This document shows positions 31,867 through 40,661 of a DNA stretch of 64,000 bases, piece after piece. The stretch covers positions 62,001 to 126,000 of the forward strand of contig NZ_RJJD01000001.1 in assembly GCF_003721515.1 (NCBI RefSeq), written 5' to 3'. The first letter of the stretch is position 1. Each line of letters starts with the position of its first letter. Source of the stretch: Rufibacter latericius (GTDB taxonomy: Bacteria; Bacteroidota; Bacteroidia; Cytophagales; Hymenobacteraceae). The position numbers and the translations under genes are program-made. Under the pieces are notes generated by a model, which was given only the letters and a program-made list of their open reading frames with translations, did no database searches and had not been told where the DNA came from.

Positions 31867-33345
31867 ATGTCTGTCACCTCTACTACAACCCAAACGGGAT
31901 TTAAGCGCGAAATCAAACTATTTGATGCCGTTATGTTGGTGGCCGGCTCCATGATTGGGTCCGGTATCTTTATTGTCAGTGCAGATATAGGACGCTCTGT
32001 GGGGAGCGCGGGTTATTTGCTTTTGGTATGGGCCCTTACCGGCCTTATGACCCTAGCCGGTGCCCTGAGTTACGGTGAACTGACCAGCCTGATGCCCCGC
32101 GCCGGTGGGCAATATGTGTACCTGCGGGAGTCTTACGGACCTCTGGTGGCTTTCCTTTACGGCTGGACCCTTTTCTTGGTGATTCAGAGCGGCACCATTG
32201 CCGCCGTGGCGGTGGCTTTTGCCAAGTTCACGGGGGTGTTAGTGCCGTGGTTCTCTGAAACCAATGTTCTGCTGGACTTGGGTCTTCTCAAGTTCACCTC
32301 GGTGCAGTTGCTGGCCATTGCCTCCATTGTGCTGCTTACTTTAATCAACCAGCAAGGGGTCAGGAACGGCAAAATGATTCAGAACATCTTCGGGAGCACG
32401 AAGCTAATTGCTTTGTTTGCGCTTCTGGGGTTTGGGTTGCTGCTTGGCACCAATGCCGAGGTGATGAACCTGAACTTCTCTAATCTCTGGGATGCGCAGT
32501 CGGTGGTGCTGGACAAGGAAACCGGGGCCATCACCCGTACTACTTTGTCGGGTTGGGCATTGTTGGTGGGCATCAGTACGGCCATGATCGGTTCGCTTTT
32601 CTCCTCTGATTCCTGGAACAACATTGGGTTTTCCGGCGATGAGATCGTGAACCCCAAACGCACCATCGTGCTGAGCATGGCCATCGGGACAGGATTGGTG
32701 ACCATTCTGTACATCCTGATCAACGTAGTGTATCTGACCATTCTTCCCTTGCCGGGAGATCCGGGAGCAACCGATGCTCTGAGCCGGGGACTTCAGTTCG
32801 CCAGTAATGACCGGGTGGGTACGGCGGTGGCCGAGGTGATTGGCGGTGCTCCCGCTACCATTGCCATCGCCATCCTAATCATGATCTCAACCTTTGGCTG
32901 CAACAACGGCGTGATTCTCTCTGCTCCGCGCGTGTACTATGCCATGGCCAAAGACGGCCTGTTTTTCCCAAACATGGCCAAATTGAACAAGAACGGCGTA
33001 CCGGGCGCTGCTTTGGCCATTCAGTGCGTGTGGGCTAGTGTTTTGTGTTTGTCGGGCCGCTACTCAGATCTGCTGGATTACGTGATCTTTGCGGTACTGC
33101 TTTTCTACATTCTTACCATTGCCGGAATTTTCATTCTGCGCAGCACCATGCCAGATGTGCCTCGGCCGTACAAAGCCATCGGGTACCCGGTTTTACCGGC
33201 GCTTTACATTCTCATGGCCTCCTTTATCTGCATCGTTTTGCTTATCTACAAGCCAAATTACTCCTGGCCTGGATTGATTCTGGTGGGCGTGGGCATACCG
33301 GTGTTTTACCTGTTTGGCAAGCGGTTCAAGCAGTTAGAGGAATAG
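31867..33345 (+). CDS. APC-family amino acid permease
   Basis: 492-aa inner-membrane transporter with about 12 helices. Helix 1 carries the APC substrate-binding signature (VAGSMIGSGIFIVSADI), helix 3 follows AGGQYVYLRESYGPLVAFLY, and helix 6 has FSSDSWNNIGFSGDEI. The resemblance is to LAT/YfnA-type amino acid transporters (cation- or exchange-driven). Followed by a hairpin terminator 20 bases after the stop. Cargo cannot be told. Confidence 0.92.
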   Translation: MSVTSTTTQTGFKREIKLFDAVMLVAGSMIGSGIFIVSADIGRSVGSAGYLLLVWALTGLMTLAGALSYGELTSLMPRAGGQYVYLRESYGPLVAFLYGWTLFLVIQSGTIAAVAVAFAKFTGVLVPWFSETNVLLDLGLLKFTSVQLLAIASIVLLTLINQQGVRNGKMIQNIFGSTKLIALFALLGFGLLLGTNAEVMNLNFSNLWDAQSVVLDKETGAITRTTLSGWALLVGISTAMIGSLFSSDSWNNIGFSGDEIVNPKRTIVLSMAIGTGLVTILYILINVVYLTILPLPGDPGATDALSRGLQFASNDRVGTAVAEVIGGAPATIAIAILIMISTFGCNNGVILSAPRVYYAMAKDGLFFPNMAKLNKNGVPGAALAIQCVWASVLCLSGRYSDLLDYVIFAVLLFYILTIAGIFILRSTMPDVPRPYKAIGYPVLPALYILMASFICIVLLIYKPNYSWPGLILVGVGIPVFYLFGKRFKQLEE

Positions 33346-33365
33346 AAGTTCTTAAAGAGAATTGG

Positions 33366-33408
33366 CCCCGCTATCTCGTGTTCTGTCCGAGGTAGCGGGG
33401 CTTTGTTT
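33366..33408 (+). terminator. Terminator of the APC permease gene
   Basis: CCCCGCTATCTCG (33366-33378) pairs with CGAGGTAGCGGGG (33388-33400), one G-U pair, then CTTTGTTTT. Confidence 0.8.
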
Positions 33409-33441
33409 TGGGCCTATTTCCGTGAAAAGACCCGGAAAACG
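33404..33441. repeat. Intergenic hairpin family copy
   Basis: TGTTTTGGGCCTATTTCCGT followed by GAAAAGACCCGGAAAACG; arms GTTTT/AAAAC and GGGCCT/GACCC around a TTTCCGTGAAAA loop. Confidence 0.5.
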
Positions 33442-33457
33442 ATATGGCCGGAAATGC

Positions 33458-33486
33458 GGAAAGCCTTCCTAATGGGAAGGCTTTCC
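33458..33486. repeat. Perfect 12-bp inverted repeat
   Basis: GGAAAGCCTTCC (33458-33469) pairs with GGAAGGCTTTCC (33475-33486), loop TAATG. No T run; may be a second terminator or a processing site. Confidence 0.6.
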
Positions 33487-33954
33487 TATATTGGCTAAAT
33501 AAACTCCGTATCTACTCCTGATGTGGCTTTCGCCTTTGTGTTTCTAAACGTACTACTGTCGTATCCCTTAAAAAGCTACCCTTTCGGTGTATTTTATTTA
33601 AGTTTTAACGTCAGCGATTCGGTTCAGTTTTTACGACATCTGTTTCGCTACACTATTTAACCAATCATGTCTTTCTATTCTTTAACGGGAGGTAAAACGC
33701 AAGGTTTCAACTAGTGACAAATTTATATCAGTATTTCTCCCATAAATCCGCTTCCCTTTTCAAGCTCCAATAAGGTTCTTTTCACTGTCCAATTTTTTGG
33801 ATGCACATTGGCTAAAGCCTACAAAATAGGATATCATTTTCCTCTCATTATTAATCCCTCGCAATAAATGCCACGGCCCGCACCGTTGTGCAGTCTGGTA
33901 AAGGCGCCGGAAGAAACCCTAGGTCATCCGGAGACTTCGGGCACATCCTTCGGG
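33487..33954. other. Longest AT-rich gene-free stretch in this part
   Basis: About 470 bases with no gene, no promoter box and no hairpin I can support. The last 80 bases become GC-richer before the promoter at 33955. Confidence 0.4.
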
Positions 33955-33982
33955 TTTGTTCAGCGTACTTTACTTACTTTTG
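33955..33982 (+). promoter_or_regulatory. Promoter of the OMP beta-barrel gene
   Basis: TTTG at 33955-33958, 16 bases, then TACTTTTG at 33975-33982 (TAnnTTTG). ATG at 34004. Confidence 0.6.
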
Positions 33983-34003
33983 TCTTTTACCTTTTTACGA
34001 ATT

Positions 34004-34561
34004 ATGAAGAAGATTTTATTCTTAGTGGCTTTTGTGTGGTGCGGTATTTTATCAGCGGAGGCGCAAACCAGCTTTGGAGTGAAAGGCGGCCTGAACGTGG
34101 CTACCATCCGGATTCCCAACACTGACATTGACCCACGGATTGGCGTACACGCAGGTGTCTTTGCCTCTACCCCTATCTCCAGCCGGTTCGCCCTGCAACC
34201 CGAAATTCTTTACTCCCAGCAAGGGGTCCAGATCCCCAAGTATATTTACACCTACCATTACTTAAACGTTCCCCTGATCTTCAAAGGCACCATTTCCGGC
34301 GGATTACATGCCCAGGTAGGTCCGCAGTTTGGCATTTTGTTATCGGCTAACCGCAAAGAGGGCCGCACGTCTTTAGACATCACCGACACCCGCAACCGTT
34401 ACGATGGCGCCATTGCCTTAGGATTAGGGTATGACGTGTCGGCATGGCAGGTTTCGGCCCGCTATAACCTGGGCTTATCAGACATCCGGGACGATAGTGA
34501 CAGCGGCCTGAGTTACACCAACAACGTGTTTCAATTATCTCTGGGTTACCGGTTCAGATAA
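34004..34561 (+). CDS. Outer-membrane beta-barrel protein (PorT/OMP_b-brl family)
   Basis: 185-aa small barrel from ATG 34004: signal peptide (KKILFLVAFVWCGILSAEAQ), first strand FGVKGGLNVATI, then alternating strands (RFALQPEILYSQQGVQI; YLNVPLIFKGT; LHAQVGPQFGILL) and terminal strand VFQLSLGYRFR. The FGVKGG..NVA start and YLNVPL pattern are typical of the 'outer membrane protein beta-barrel domain' family near PorT. Function unknown. Has its own promoter and a strong terminator. Confidence 0.9.
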   Translation: MKKILFLVAFVWCGILSAEAQTSFGVKGGLNVATIRIPNTDIDPRIGVHAGVFASTPISSRFALQPEILYSQQGVQIPKYIYTYHYLNVPLIFKGTISGGLHAQVGPQFGILLSANRKEGRTSLDITDTRNRYDGAIALGLGYDVSAWQVSARYNLGLSDIRDDSDSGLSYTNNVFQLSLGYRFR

Positions 34562-34590
34562 GCAATTAAAACTCCAGTTTCTCTCGGCAG

Positions 34591-34642
34591 ACCAGGTCTC
34601 CATCCTTCAAGTTTATATGGAAGGATGGAGACCTGGTTTTTT
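34591..34642 (+). terminator. Perfect 18-bp terminator of the barrel gene
   Basis: ACCAGGTCTCCATCCTTC (34591-34608) pairs exactly with 34620-34637, followed by T up to 34642. Confidence 0.9.
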
Positions 34643-34967
34643 CATTAAAAAAACTGTACTCTTTATAATCCCCTTCAGGTTAAAACCGCCTGTGTTTTGC
34701 TTTTGACCCGTTTTCGAAAAAGAAGCCCTTAAACCCGAAATGGCTGATCCTTACCGATAACCTTTGGATTAGGCTTTCTAGTGTCACCTTCCGCCTAAAC
34801 GTGGGGGCACAGATAGAAAGGTTTTTCATGCTTTTGGGGGTTGTGGCTCTTACCTTTGTCTCCAATTAAACTCACGCCAACCCCCAAGCTGCTGTCAATC
34901 AACCCACTTAGGTTTTACAGGCATTGTTTAGATCCTAAACCTTCCCTCGCCTACTTTCATTTCTTCT
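34643..34967. other. Region upstream of the GNAT gene
   Basis: Contains a degenerate hairpin-family copy (about 34693-34740, TTTTGACCCGTTTTCGAAAA) and a perfect -7 box, TACCTTTG at 34851-34858, which could start a transcript with a 110-base leader. TACTTTCA at 34952-34959 is a closer but imperfect alternative. Confidence 0.4.
34851..34858 (+). promoter_or_regulatory. TAnnTTTG -7 box upstream of the GNAT gene
   Basis: TACCTTTG with TTTTG at 34832-34836 (14-base gap, shorter than usual). About 109 bases before the ATG. Confidence 0.4.
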
Positions 34968-35492
34968 ATGAATTCGCACCTTTCTTCCTCTGAACCCTGG
35001 ACCATCCAACCTACTACAAACGCCACCATAATTCGGGAACTGGCCCATGCCACTTGGAATCCAACGTACGGTTCCATCCTCTCACAGGAGCAGATAGACT
35101 TTATGCTGACTGAAATCTACTCTCTGGAGTCATTACAGAAACAAATGGAAGACGGGCAGACCTTCCTGCTGTACACGCAGGCTGGTACGCCGGCAGCTTT
35201 TGCGGCCTACTCCCTCCTGGATTCAATTGAGCAGCGGTACAAATTGAACAAACTCTACATTCATCCATCCTTCCAGGGACAAGGAGCGGGCAAAAGGCTT
35301 CTGGAAGAAGTGATACAAAGAACCAAAGCTTTGGGTGGTCGCAAATTGGAATTAAACGTGCACCGGCAAAACCCCGCTCAGCACTTCTATCTTAAGAATG
35401 GGTTTAAAATTTCTAAAATTATAGACCTCCCTTTTGCCCAATTCATGCTGAATGACTACATTATGGAACTGAATCTATCTGAAACCAGTTGA
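34968..35492 (+). CDS. GNAT-family N-acetyltransferase
   Basis: 174-aa cytosolic acetyltransferase. The acetyl-CoA-binding motif A is IHPSFQGQGAGKRLLEEVI (Q-x-x-G-x-G/A), preceded by strand beta4 (YKLNKLYI). Motif B region is LELNVHRQNPAQHFYLKNGF, typical of RimI-like/protein or small-molecule acetyltransferases. The substrate is unknown. ATG 34968 fits the family start. 72 bases upstream of the next gene. Confidence 0.88.
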   Translation: MNSHLSSSEPWTIQPTTNATIIRELAHATWNPTYGSILSQEQIDFMLTEIYSLESLQKQMEDGQTFLLYTQAGTPAAFAAYSLLDSIEQRYKLNKLYIHPSFQGQGAGKRLLEEVIQRTKALGGRKLELNVHRQNPAQHFYLKNGFKISKIIDLPFAQFMLNDYIMELNLSETS

Positions 35493-35564
35493 TTCAGCCA
35501 AGCATCCTCCCCCCAGCAACTGCTTGAATAATTTTACTAAGAAATATTGTAATATTTTATATAC

Positions 35565-36605
35565 ATGTTTTATAACCAAATTAGTAAAACTATACTAACA
35601 CTTGCAATTATCCTGAGCACCTCTATTTCAGGATATAGCTGGGGTTTCTTTGGCCATAAAGTCATTCAGCAGCTGGCCATTTACGGTCTTCCCAAAGACA
35701 TGCAGGCGTTCTACCATCGGAACATGGCCCACCTGGTAGAAACCTCGGTACGGCCCGATGAGCGTCGCAACTCTGATCCTAAGGAAGCCCCGCGCCACTT
35801 TATAGATCTGGAGGCTTTTGGTGACCATCCGCTGGACAACATGCCTAGGGGCTGGGAGGCAGCCGCCGCTAAATACAGCGCAGACACCCTGCAGAAATAC
35901 GGTTTGGTGCCGTGGGAGGTGATCAAACTGAAGGAGCGTTTAACCCAGGCTTTTTACAAGAAAGACAAAGACAGCGTGCTGTACTACTCGGCAGATCTGG
36001 CCCACTACATTCAGGATGCCCACGTGCCCCTGCACACCAGCCTGAACCATGACGGGCAACTGACCGGCCAAACGGGTTTGCACAGCCTTTGGGAATCGAA
36101 ATTGCCGGAGCAAAACCTCTCTACCTATAACTTACGGCACCACAAAGCCCGGTATTTCAAAAGCGCCGAACAGGAGATCTGGGAAGTAGTTCGGGCGTCC
36201 CACGCCCTGGTACCGCAATTACTGGCCGTTGAGAAGCAGGTAAGCCAAAACTTCACTGAAGCAGCCAAATACACCGTGAGTGAACGGAACGGCAAGACCC
36301 GCAAAAACTATTCAGACGCCTTTGCCACGGCCTACAACCAGGCTTTGGGCACCATGGTGCAAGACCGCATGCGGGCCGCCGCTGAGAAAACCGCTTCTTT
36401 CTGGTACACCTGCTGGGTAGATGGCGGTAAGCCAGACTTAAACCAGCTTTTAGCCACTCCGCGCACCAAAGAGGAGAAAAAACAACTGAAGCAGGAGCAG
36501 AAAGCCTGGAAGAAAGGCATCCTGCAGGAGAAGGACTTACTCCTTACCAAAATCAGGATTTCCCTAATGGACGTAGTTGATTGGGTGGGCGCCACCCTTT
36601 CCTAA
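35565..36605 (+). CDS. Secreted Zn-dependent phospholipase C / S1-P1 nuclease-like enzyme
   Basis: 346-aa exported protein. The signal peptide ends at SGYS, leaving a mature N-terminus WGFFGHKVIQQ. In the zinc-dependent phospholipase C/S1-P1 nuclease superfamily the N-terminal Trp and His supply metal ligands, and here both are present. Further metal-site patterns: APRHFIDLE, YYSADLAHYIQDAHVPLHTS (H-x3-D-x-H) and GLHSLWE (H-x3-E). These complete a trinuclear zinc site. Substrate (phospholipid or nucleic acid) cannot be settled from sequence. C-terminal 60 residues are Lys/Gln-rich and helical. Confidence 0.85.
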   Translation: MFYNQISKTILTLAIILSTSISGYSWGFFGHKVIQQLAIYGLPKDMQAFYHRNMAHLVETSVRPDERRNSDPKEAPRHFIDLEAFGDHPLDNMPRGWEAAAAKYSADTLQKYGLVPWEVIKLKERLTQAFYKKDKDSVLYYSADLAHYIQDAHVPLHTSLNHDGQLTGQTGLHSLWESKLPEQNLSTYNLRHHKARYFKSAEQEIWEVVRASHALVPQLLAVEKQVSQNFTEAAKYTVSERNGKTRKNYSDAFATAYNQALGTMVQDRMRAAAEKTASFWYTCWVDGGKPDLNQLLATPRTKEEKKQLKQEQKAWKKGILQEKDLLLTKIRISLMDVVDWVGATLS

Positions 36606-36675
36606 ATTCGGCGGCAGTTTTTTGGTTTTTTGCTTTCCTGCTGGGTAGTCTGCCAAAAGTCTGCGGGTAAACCCG

Positions 36676-36683
36676 TACTTTTG
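36676..36683 (+). promoter_or_regulatory. TAnnTTTG -7 box of the deoxynucleoside kinase gene
   Basis: TACTTTTG, 31 bases before the ATG at 36715. No well-spaced TTG. Confidence 0.45.
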
Positions 36684-36714
36684 CGGTCCGCGTTTAACAA
36701 CTGTACGAGAGCAC

Positions 36715-37329
36715 ATGCACATTGCAATAGTAGGCAACATTGGGGCCGGTAAAACAACGTTGGCCACCAAACTGGCCCAGCATTACAAGTGGGAAGTTTT
36801 TCTGGAAGCCGTAGAGAACAACCCGTACCTCAAAGACTTTTATGAAGATATGCCCCGGTGGGCGTTCCACCTGCAGGTCTTCTTCCTGAATAGCCGTTTC
36901 AACCAGGTTTTACAGATCAACGAACGCACCAACGGCGTCATCCAGGACCGCACCATCTACGAAGACGCCTTCATCTTCGCCAAGAACCTGCACCACTCCG
37001 GCATGATGAGCGACCGCGATTATCAGAACTACTTCAACCTGTTTGAGTCGATGACCAAAATGGTGAAGCCCCCTGATTTGCTCGTGTACCTGAAAGCCGA
37101 TCTCCCGAAACTGATTGGCCAGATCCAGAAACGCGGCCGCGATTATGAAGACAACATTTCCCTGGCGTACCTCAAAAACCTGAACGAGCACTACGACCAA
37201 TGGATCGCCGACTACAAGCACGGCAAACTGCTGGTCATCGATGTAAACCAAATGGATTTCGTGCAGAACCCCGAGGATCTTGGCACCATCGTTGACCGAA
37301 TCAACATCGAGCTGTTTGGGTTGTTTTAA
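36715..37329 (+). CDS. Deoxynucleoside kinase (dNK family)
   Basis: 204-aa cytosolic kinase phosphorylating deoxynucleosides to their monophosphates for nucleotide salvage. P-loop GNIGAGKTT at residues 7-15; FLEAVENNPYLKDFYEDM carries the substrate-binding Glu of the family; QDRTIYEDAFIFA is the DRS-like catalytic segment; the LID Arg region is QKRGRDYEDNISLAYL. Similar in length and motifs to the bacterial dGK/dAK and dCK-type enzymes; the base preference is not readable. Confidence 0.93.
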   Translation: MHIAIVGNIGAGKTTLATKLAQHYKWEVFLEAVENNPYLKDFYEDMPRWAFHLQVFFLNSRFNQVLQINERTNGVIQDRTIYEDAFIFAKNLHHSGMMSDRDYQNYFNLFESMTKMVKPPDLLVYLKADLPKLIGQIQKRGRDYEDNISLAYLKNLNEHYDQWIADYKHGKLLVIDVNQMDFVQNPEDLGTIVDRINIELFGLF

Positions 37330-37360
37330 ACACGACGAACCGCATATTTCATAGGAGTAG

Positions 37361-37410
37361 GAGAAGCGTTTCAGGGTTGTTTTGCAGAAAACAGGCCTGA
37401 AACGCTTCTC
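37361..37410. repeat. 15-bp perfect hairpin of the intergenic family
   Basis: GAGAAGCGTTTCAGG (37361-37375) pairs perfectly with CCTGAAACGCTTCTC (37396-37410); the inner TGTTTTGCAGAAAACA is the family core. It lies 31 bases after the kinase stop and probably serves as its terminator. Confidence 0.75.
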
Positions 37411-37546
37411 TGGTTTTGTAGCCCTGAGGCCTTCTTCACTCTTGCAGGTTTACAGCAGTTTCCCGCTTCCCTCTCCGCAAACCGGAACCAGCATTTAACC
37501 TACCATCCCTCTCGGGAAATCTCCGTATACATAGGAAAAAAGCGAT

Positions 37547-38233
37547 ATGAATCCTGTCTATACCAAATACCTGGCTACTGGAGCCCTCCTGATTTCCCTG
37601 TTGGTGGGAACTGCCTGTGAACGCACCTCCCCATCCAACACCGATCCCAACAACCAACCAAGGACCCGTGCCGAGGAAGACTTAGCCGAGCTGCGTGAAT
37701 GGGTCAACGTCAAAACCGACAGTACCGGCCGAAAAGCCGATACCGCCGCATCCAGAAAATGGCCTCAGGCGAAGGAGGAATTCAAGGAGAAAACGGCCAA
37801 ATTAGATTCTAAACTGGACAGCCTTTCAGAGAAATCAAAAGCCGAATACAAGGAACTGCGGCAGAAGTACCAGAACTGGGAGGCTCGTAACCAACAGCGC
37901 AGCCAAATGCCGTTGAAACAGGAAACCCTGGCGCGTTTTGAGCAAGAACTTTTCGGGACGCCCAATGCCCTTCAGGTGCACATGCCCGCCGAAGGAATGC
38001 GGGAAGTGTATGTGCAGTTTCTACAAAACGTACGCGCCAAGCGCAACACCTGGTCTGCCGCCGACTGGGACTATGTGGATGAGATTTACAGCCGCCTGAA
38101 CCAGAAGAAAGACCAGGTAGAAGACCAAATCTCGGGGCAGGATAAACTCAAAATCAAAGCTCTTCAGGCAGAATACCTCACCCTGGAGACCGGGAAAGAT
38201 GCCAAAGACTTATATAAAGAAATAAAGCAGTAA
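37547..38233 (+). CDS. Helical lipoprotein, paralog of 29416-30072
   Basis: 228-aa lipoprotein: lipobox LVGTAC gives Cys24, then a polar linker, then a highly charged helical domain. Homologous across the mature region to the 218-aa protein at 29416-30072 (conserved blocks around KWPQAKEEF, MREVYVQFLQNVRAKRNTW, DWDYVDEIYSRL, KLKIKALQAEYLTLETG). One paralog is a lipoprotein and the other appears to be cleaved by signal peptidase I. No named function known to me; the strict conservation of the MRE..FLQNVRAKR block suggests a binding surface. Confidence 0.82.
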   Translation: MNPVYTKYLATGALLISLLVGTACERTSPSNTDPNNQPRTRAEEDLAELREWVNVKTDSTGRKADTAASRKWPQAKEEFKEKTAKLDSKLDSLSEKSKAEYKELRQKYQNWEARNQQRSQMPLKQETLARFEQELFGTPNALQVHMPAEGMREVYVQFLQNVRAKRNTWSAADWDYVDEIYSRLNQKKDQVEDQISGQDKLKIKALQAEYLTLETGKDAKDLYKEIKQ

Positions 38234-38266
38234 GGCTCCTGTGCCCTACTGCTTTTCTGAATCCTT

Positions 38267-38683
38267 TTATTTAGTGGATTCTGAGGCTGTCAACCAATGC
38301 ATAGCCGAGGAAATGTCATTGAACAGGGCTACCTGGCAATTAGGAGAGATTCTGCGCTGTAGATCCTGCGCCGTGGTCAGATCATGCATGTCGCGGGAGA
38401 GCACCATGGCCAAAAATTGCAGCCCCATTTCTGTGGCCTGAGGCATCCACTCAAACTGCAGCCAGTCATTGGCATCTTCCCACTCGCCGGTTACGTCACT
38501 TTTGTCATTCAGGAGCTTGCTGCAGCGTTTCTGCTGTTGCAGGTCCAGGTACATTTTGGCGACCGCCACCACATCATCTGGGTGGATGTGCCCGCTCCAT
38601 TTAATATAAAACCAATCATGATCTTCCTCATACTTCAGAGAGATGTAGGAATGCGCGCTTGTGACTGCCCAAAGTTCGGCCAT
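38267..38683 (-). CDS. SpoIIAA/STAS-like small cytosolic protein
   Basis: 138-aa protein without signal peptide. The beta-alpha pattern (WFYIKWSGHIHPDDVVAVAK; CSKLLNDKSDVTGEWEDAND; GLQFLAMVLSRD; NCQVALFNDISSAMHWL) resembles the SpoIIAA-like/STAS-fold proteins common in Cytophagales, where a 'KLLNDKSxVxGxW' strand-loop is typical. Function unknown. Converges on the lipoprotein gene with a 33-base gap and no obvious terminator. Confidence 0.65.
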   Translation of the reverse strand: MAELWAVTSAHSYISLKYEEDHDWFYIKWSGHIHPDDVVAVAKMYLDLQQQKRCSKLLNDKSDVTGEWEDANDWLQFEWMPQATEMGLQFLAMVLSRDMHDLTTAQDLQRRISPNCQVALFNDISSAMHWLTASESTK

Positions 38684-38802
38684 AAAAGGTGACTTAAGTT
38701 GACATGGTGCCCATAGAAGTTTGCCGATTTTAGTTGTTGTTTGTCAGGTTGAAATACGCTGCTGACAATTGAATGTTCGGCCTGAGCTACTCACTTTGGA
38801 GT

Positions 38803-40170
38803 TTATCGGGCCACTTCGGCGGGAATCCACCCGGTGGTGCCTTGCGGATCCTTCACCAGCCAATAGCCCTCTTGCTTTGCCAGTACCCGAATGGTAGAGT
38901 CCGGGGAAAGACTCTTTTGGGCGGCCGATTGGGCCGAGGAAGCCTCTAGCAACGGAGCTTCGCGCTGCAGGCGAACCGCCTGAATGGGTTTATCCAGTGT
39001 TTCTACCATGGAAGCAGCCACGTACCCCTGCTGGCCATCTGGAAGCATCACCCGGTACCAGGACCCTGATCCGGCCAGCACCTGCAGAGGCGTGTGTTGG
39101 GAAAGCGTGGCCAATGAAGTGGCCTTCGCGGCAGGTGCCAGGCGCAAGGTTGCATTGGATTTTGCAGTGCGCACCCAGTTGCCTAATTTCTTTTCATCGG
39201 CTTGCAGCGAGGCGGGTTTGGTCCGGTCTTGATGCACGTACGGGAACGGATCTACCGCGCCCTCACCAAACCTATAAATGCCAAAGTGCAGATGCGGGGC
39301 GGTGCTGATGGCATTTCCCGTGTTCCCCAGCAAACCCAAGGTATCGCCAACAGAAACCTTTTGACCAGGCTGCACCAGTTGGCTGTCTAAGTGGGCGTAA
39401 TAGAGGCTTTGCTGCCGCTTCAGGTCAGAGAGCCACACCACTTTACCGCCTATGGGCGTGATGTTCACCCGGGTCACCACTCCTTCCACAGATGCAACTA
39501 CCGGGGTATTACGCGCCGCGAAGATGTCAATGCCTTCGTGTTTTCGGGCACCAGCATCGCGGTCCTGACCCCAGAAACTCTGCACCGCGCGGCTGTCTTT
39601 GCCCTGCACCGGAAACGCCAGCTGCGGCAAAGTCTCAATGGTTACAGTGTATTGCCCGCTTCTGAGTAACTCGGGTTGAACCCGAAGCAGGTGCGGCAGG
39701 TCTTCTTCAATTTCATACTCCAGGCTCTGGGCAGTAGTATCGGCGTAGGAAACCTGTTTGGGTTGGCCCGGATTATCAGGGCTGGCCTCAAAAAGGTCTA
39801 TAAACACCTGGGGAACCTGCTGTCCTTGGGTCTGTACTTTCACGGCCACTTTCTGGCCTTGCTTTACCGTAAAGCGGTAACTAGCGGCCATAGGTTTATC
39901 GGCGGGGAAGTACCCGGTTTCCTTGAAGGGCAAGGTTACGGGCACCGGCTTCTGCAAGGCTTGTTCCCCGGCGGCCACCCATTGCTGTCCCAAACCAGTT
40001 TGGTCCAGATTAGCGACCTTCAATCCAGCCTGGTACTTCTCATACGGGGTCTGCTTTTTGAATACCCCCCGCAACGTATTCTGCGGACTACAGGAGGTAA
40101 TCAACAAGAGGGCACTGGCTACTAGAAAAAAATAAACTCGTGGTTTTATGGAAAAAATAGCAAGCTGCAT
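38803..40170 (-). CDS. M23-family peptidase lipoprotein with C-terminal SH3 domains
   Basis: 455-aa lipoprotein: lipobox LLITSC gives Cys27. Residues about 60-190 form a beta domain. The M23 (LytM) peptidase domain is at about 200-330 with the zinc motif HEGIDIF (H-x3-D) and HLHFGIY (H-x-H). Two bacterial SH3-like segments follow (SNATLRLAPAAKATSLATLS; KSLSPDSTIRVLAKQEGYWL). LytM endopeptidases cleave peptide cross-links of peptidoglycan. With all zinc ligands present it is likely active and involved in wall remodelling. Confidence 0.92.
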   Translation of the reverse strand: MQLAIFSIKPRVYFFLVASALLLITSCSPQNTLRGVFKKQTPYEKYQAGLKVANLDQTGLGQQWVAAGEQALQKPVPVTLPFKETGYFPADKPMAASYRFTVKQGQKVAVKVQTQGQQVPQVFIDLFEASPDNPGQPKQVSYADTTAQSLEYEIEEDLPHLLRVQPELLRSGQYTVTIETLPQLAFPVQGKDSRAVQSFWGQDRDAGARKHEGIDIFAARNTPVVASVEGVVTRVNITPIGGKVVWLSDLKRQQSLYYAHLDSQLVQPGQKVSVGDTLGLLGNTGNAISTAPHLHFGIYRFGEGAVDPFPYVHQDRTKPASLQADEKKLGNWVRTAKSNATLRLAPAAKATSLATLSQHTPLQVLAGSGSWYRVMLPDGQQGYVAASMVETLDKPIQAVRLQREAPLLEASSAQSAAQKSLSPDSTIRVLAKQEGYWLVKDPQGTTGWIPAEVAR

Positions 40171-40190
40171 GGTTGTCAGGTCTTTAAAAA

Positions 40191-40240
40191 GATAACCCGG
40201 TCACGCCAGAGAAGGTTCTATCTGGAGCAACCGGGTTATC
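40191..40240 (-). terminator. Two-part hairpin after the 85-aa gene
   Basis: GATAACCCGGT (40191-40201) pairs with ACCGGGTTATC (40230-40240), with an inner CCAGA/TCTGG stem (40206-40210 and 40221-40225). On the minus strand it is followed by TTTTTAAAG, giving a terminator of the 85-aa gene. Confidence 0.65.
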
Positions 40241-40272
40241 ATACGCAGGAAATCCTGCCGGGTAAGACTTTT

Positions 40273-40530
40273 CTATTCTTCTTCTACGCGTTGGTGCGGA
40301 TGAGAATACCCTCGGGCGGCATCTTCTTCAATAACCTCGTACTGATCTAACATGAGGTTCGGGTTTCCGGAGTTAGTGCCTTTCACAAAGAGCGCCTCAG
40401 AGGCTTGATAGATAGCGTAGTTGTGCAACCCGAAAGGAAACAGGTTATTACTGCGGAGTTCTTTGGCAAAGGTCAGGTCGATTTCCTCTCCTCCCAAAGC
40501 GGTGACCAGATAGCGGCTATGTTGCGTCAT
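40273..40530 (-). CDS. 85-aa protein of unknown function
   Basis: Not recognised. Start at ATG 40530 (MTQHSRYLVTALGGEEIDLT); an earlier TTG is weaker. The product has no signal peptide or membrane segment, is slightly acidic and ends in the charged tail AARGYSHPHQRVEEE. Supported by its downstream hairpin and by the lack of competing frames, not by homology. Confidence 0.6.
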   Translation of the reverse strand: MTQHSRYLVTALGGEEIDLTFAKELRSNNLFPFGLHNYAIYQASEALFVKGTNSGNPNLMLDQYEVIEEDAARGYSHPHQRVEEE

Positions 40531-40571
40531 GGCGCGAGACAAGTTTTAAATAAATGCGAATGATATTGGTG

Positions 40572-40604
40572 TTTTAAGGGCTTTTCAGGAAAACAGCCCT
40601 AAAA
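40572..40604. repeat. Intergenic hairpin family copy
   Basis: TTTTAAGGGC (40572-40581) pairs with GCCCTAAAA (40596-40604), one bulged A, around TTTTCAGGAAAACA, the family core. Lies between the MOSC gene and the 85-aa gene. Confidence 0.65.
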
Positions 40605-40661
40605 GGACCGATGCCTGGGTTGGGCTCCGTCTTCACACCGTTGCAAAGTTACAGGAATTGT

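Noticed and set aside
33860-33954. Cobalamin or other riboswitch before the barrel gene
   Set aside because: The GC-rich stretch has some pairing but lacks the conserved boxes of known riboswitch classes, and the promoter at 33955 lies downstream of it.
34680-34865. 61-codon minus-strand frame upstream of the GNAT gene
   Set aside because: Covers a hairpin-family copy and a promoter box; no protein features.
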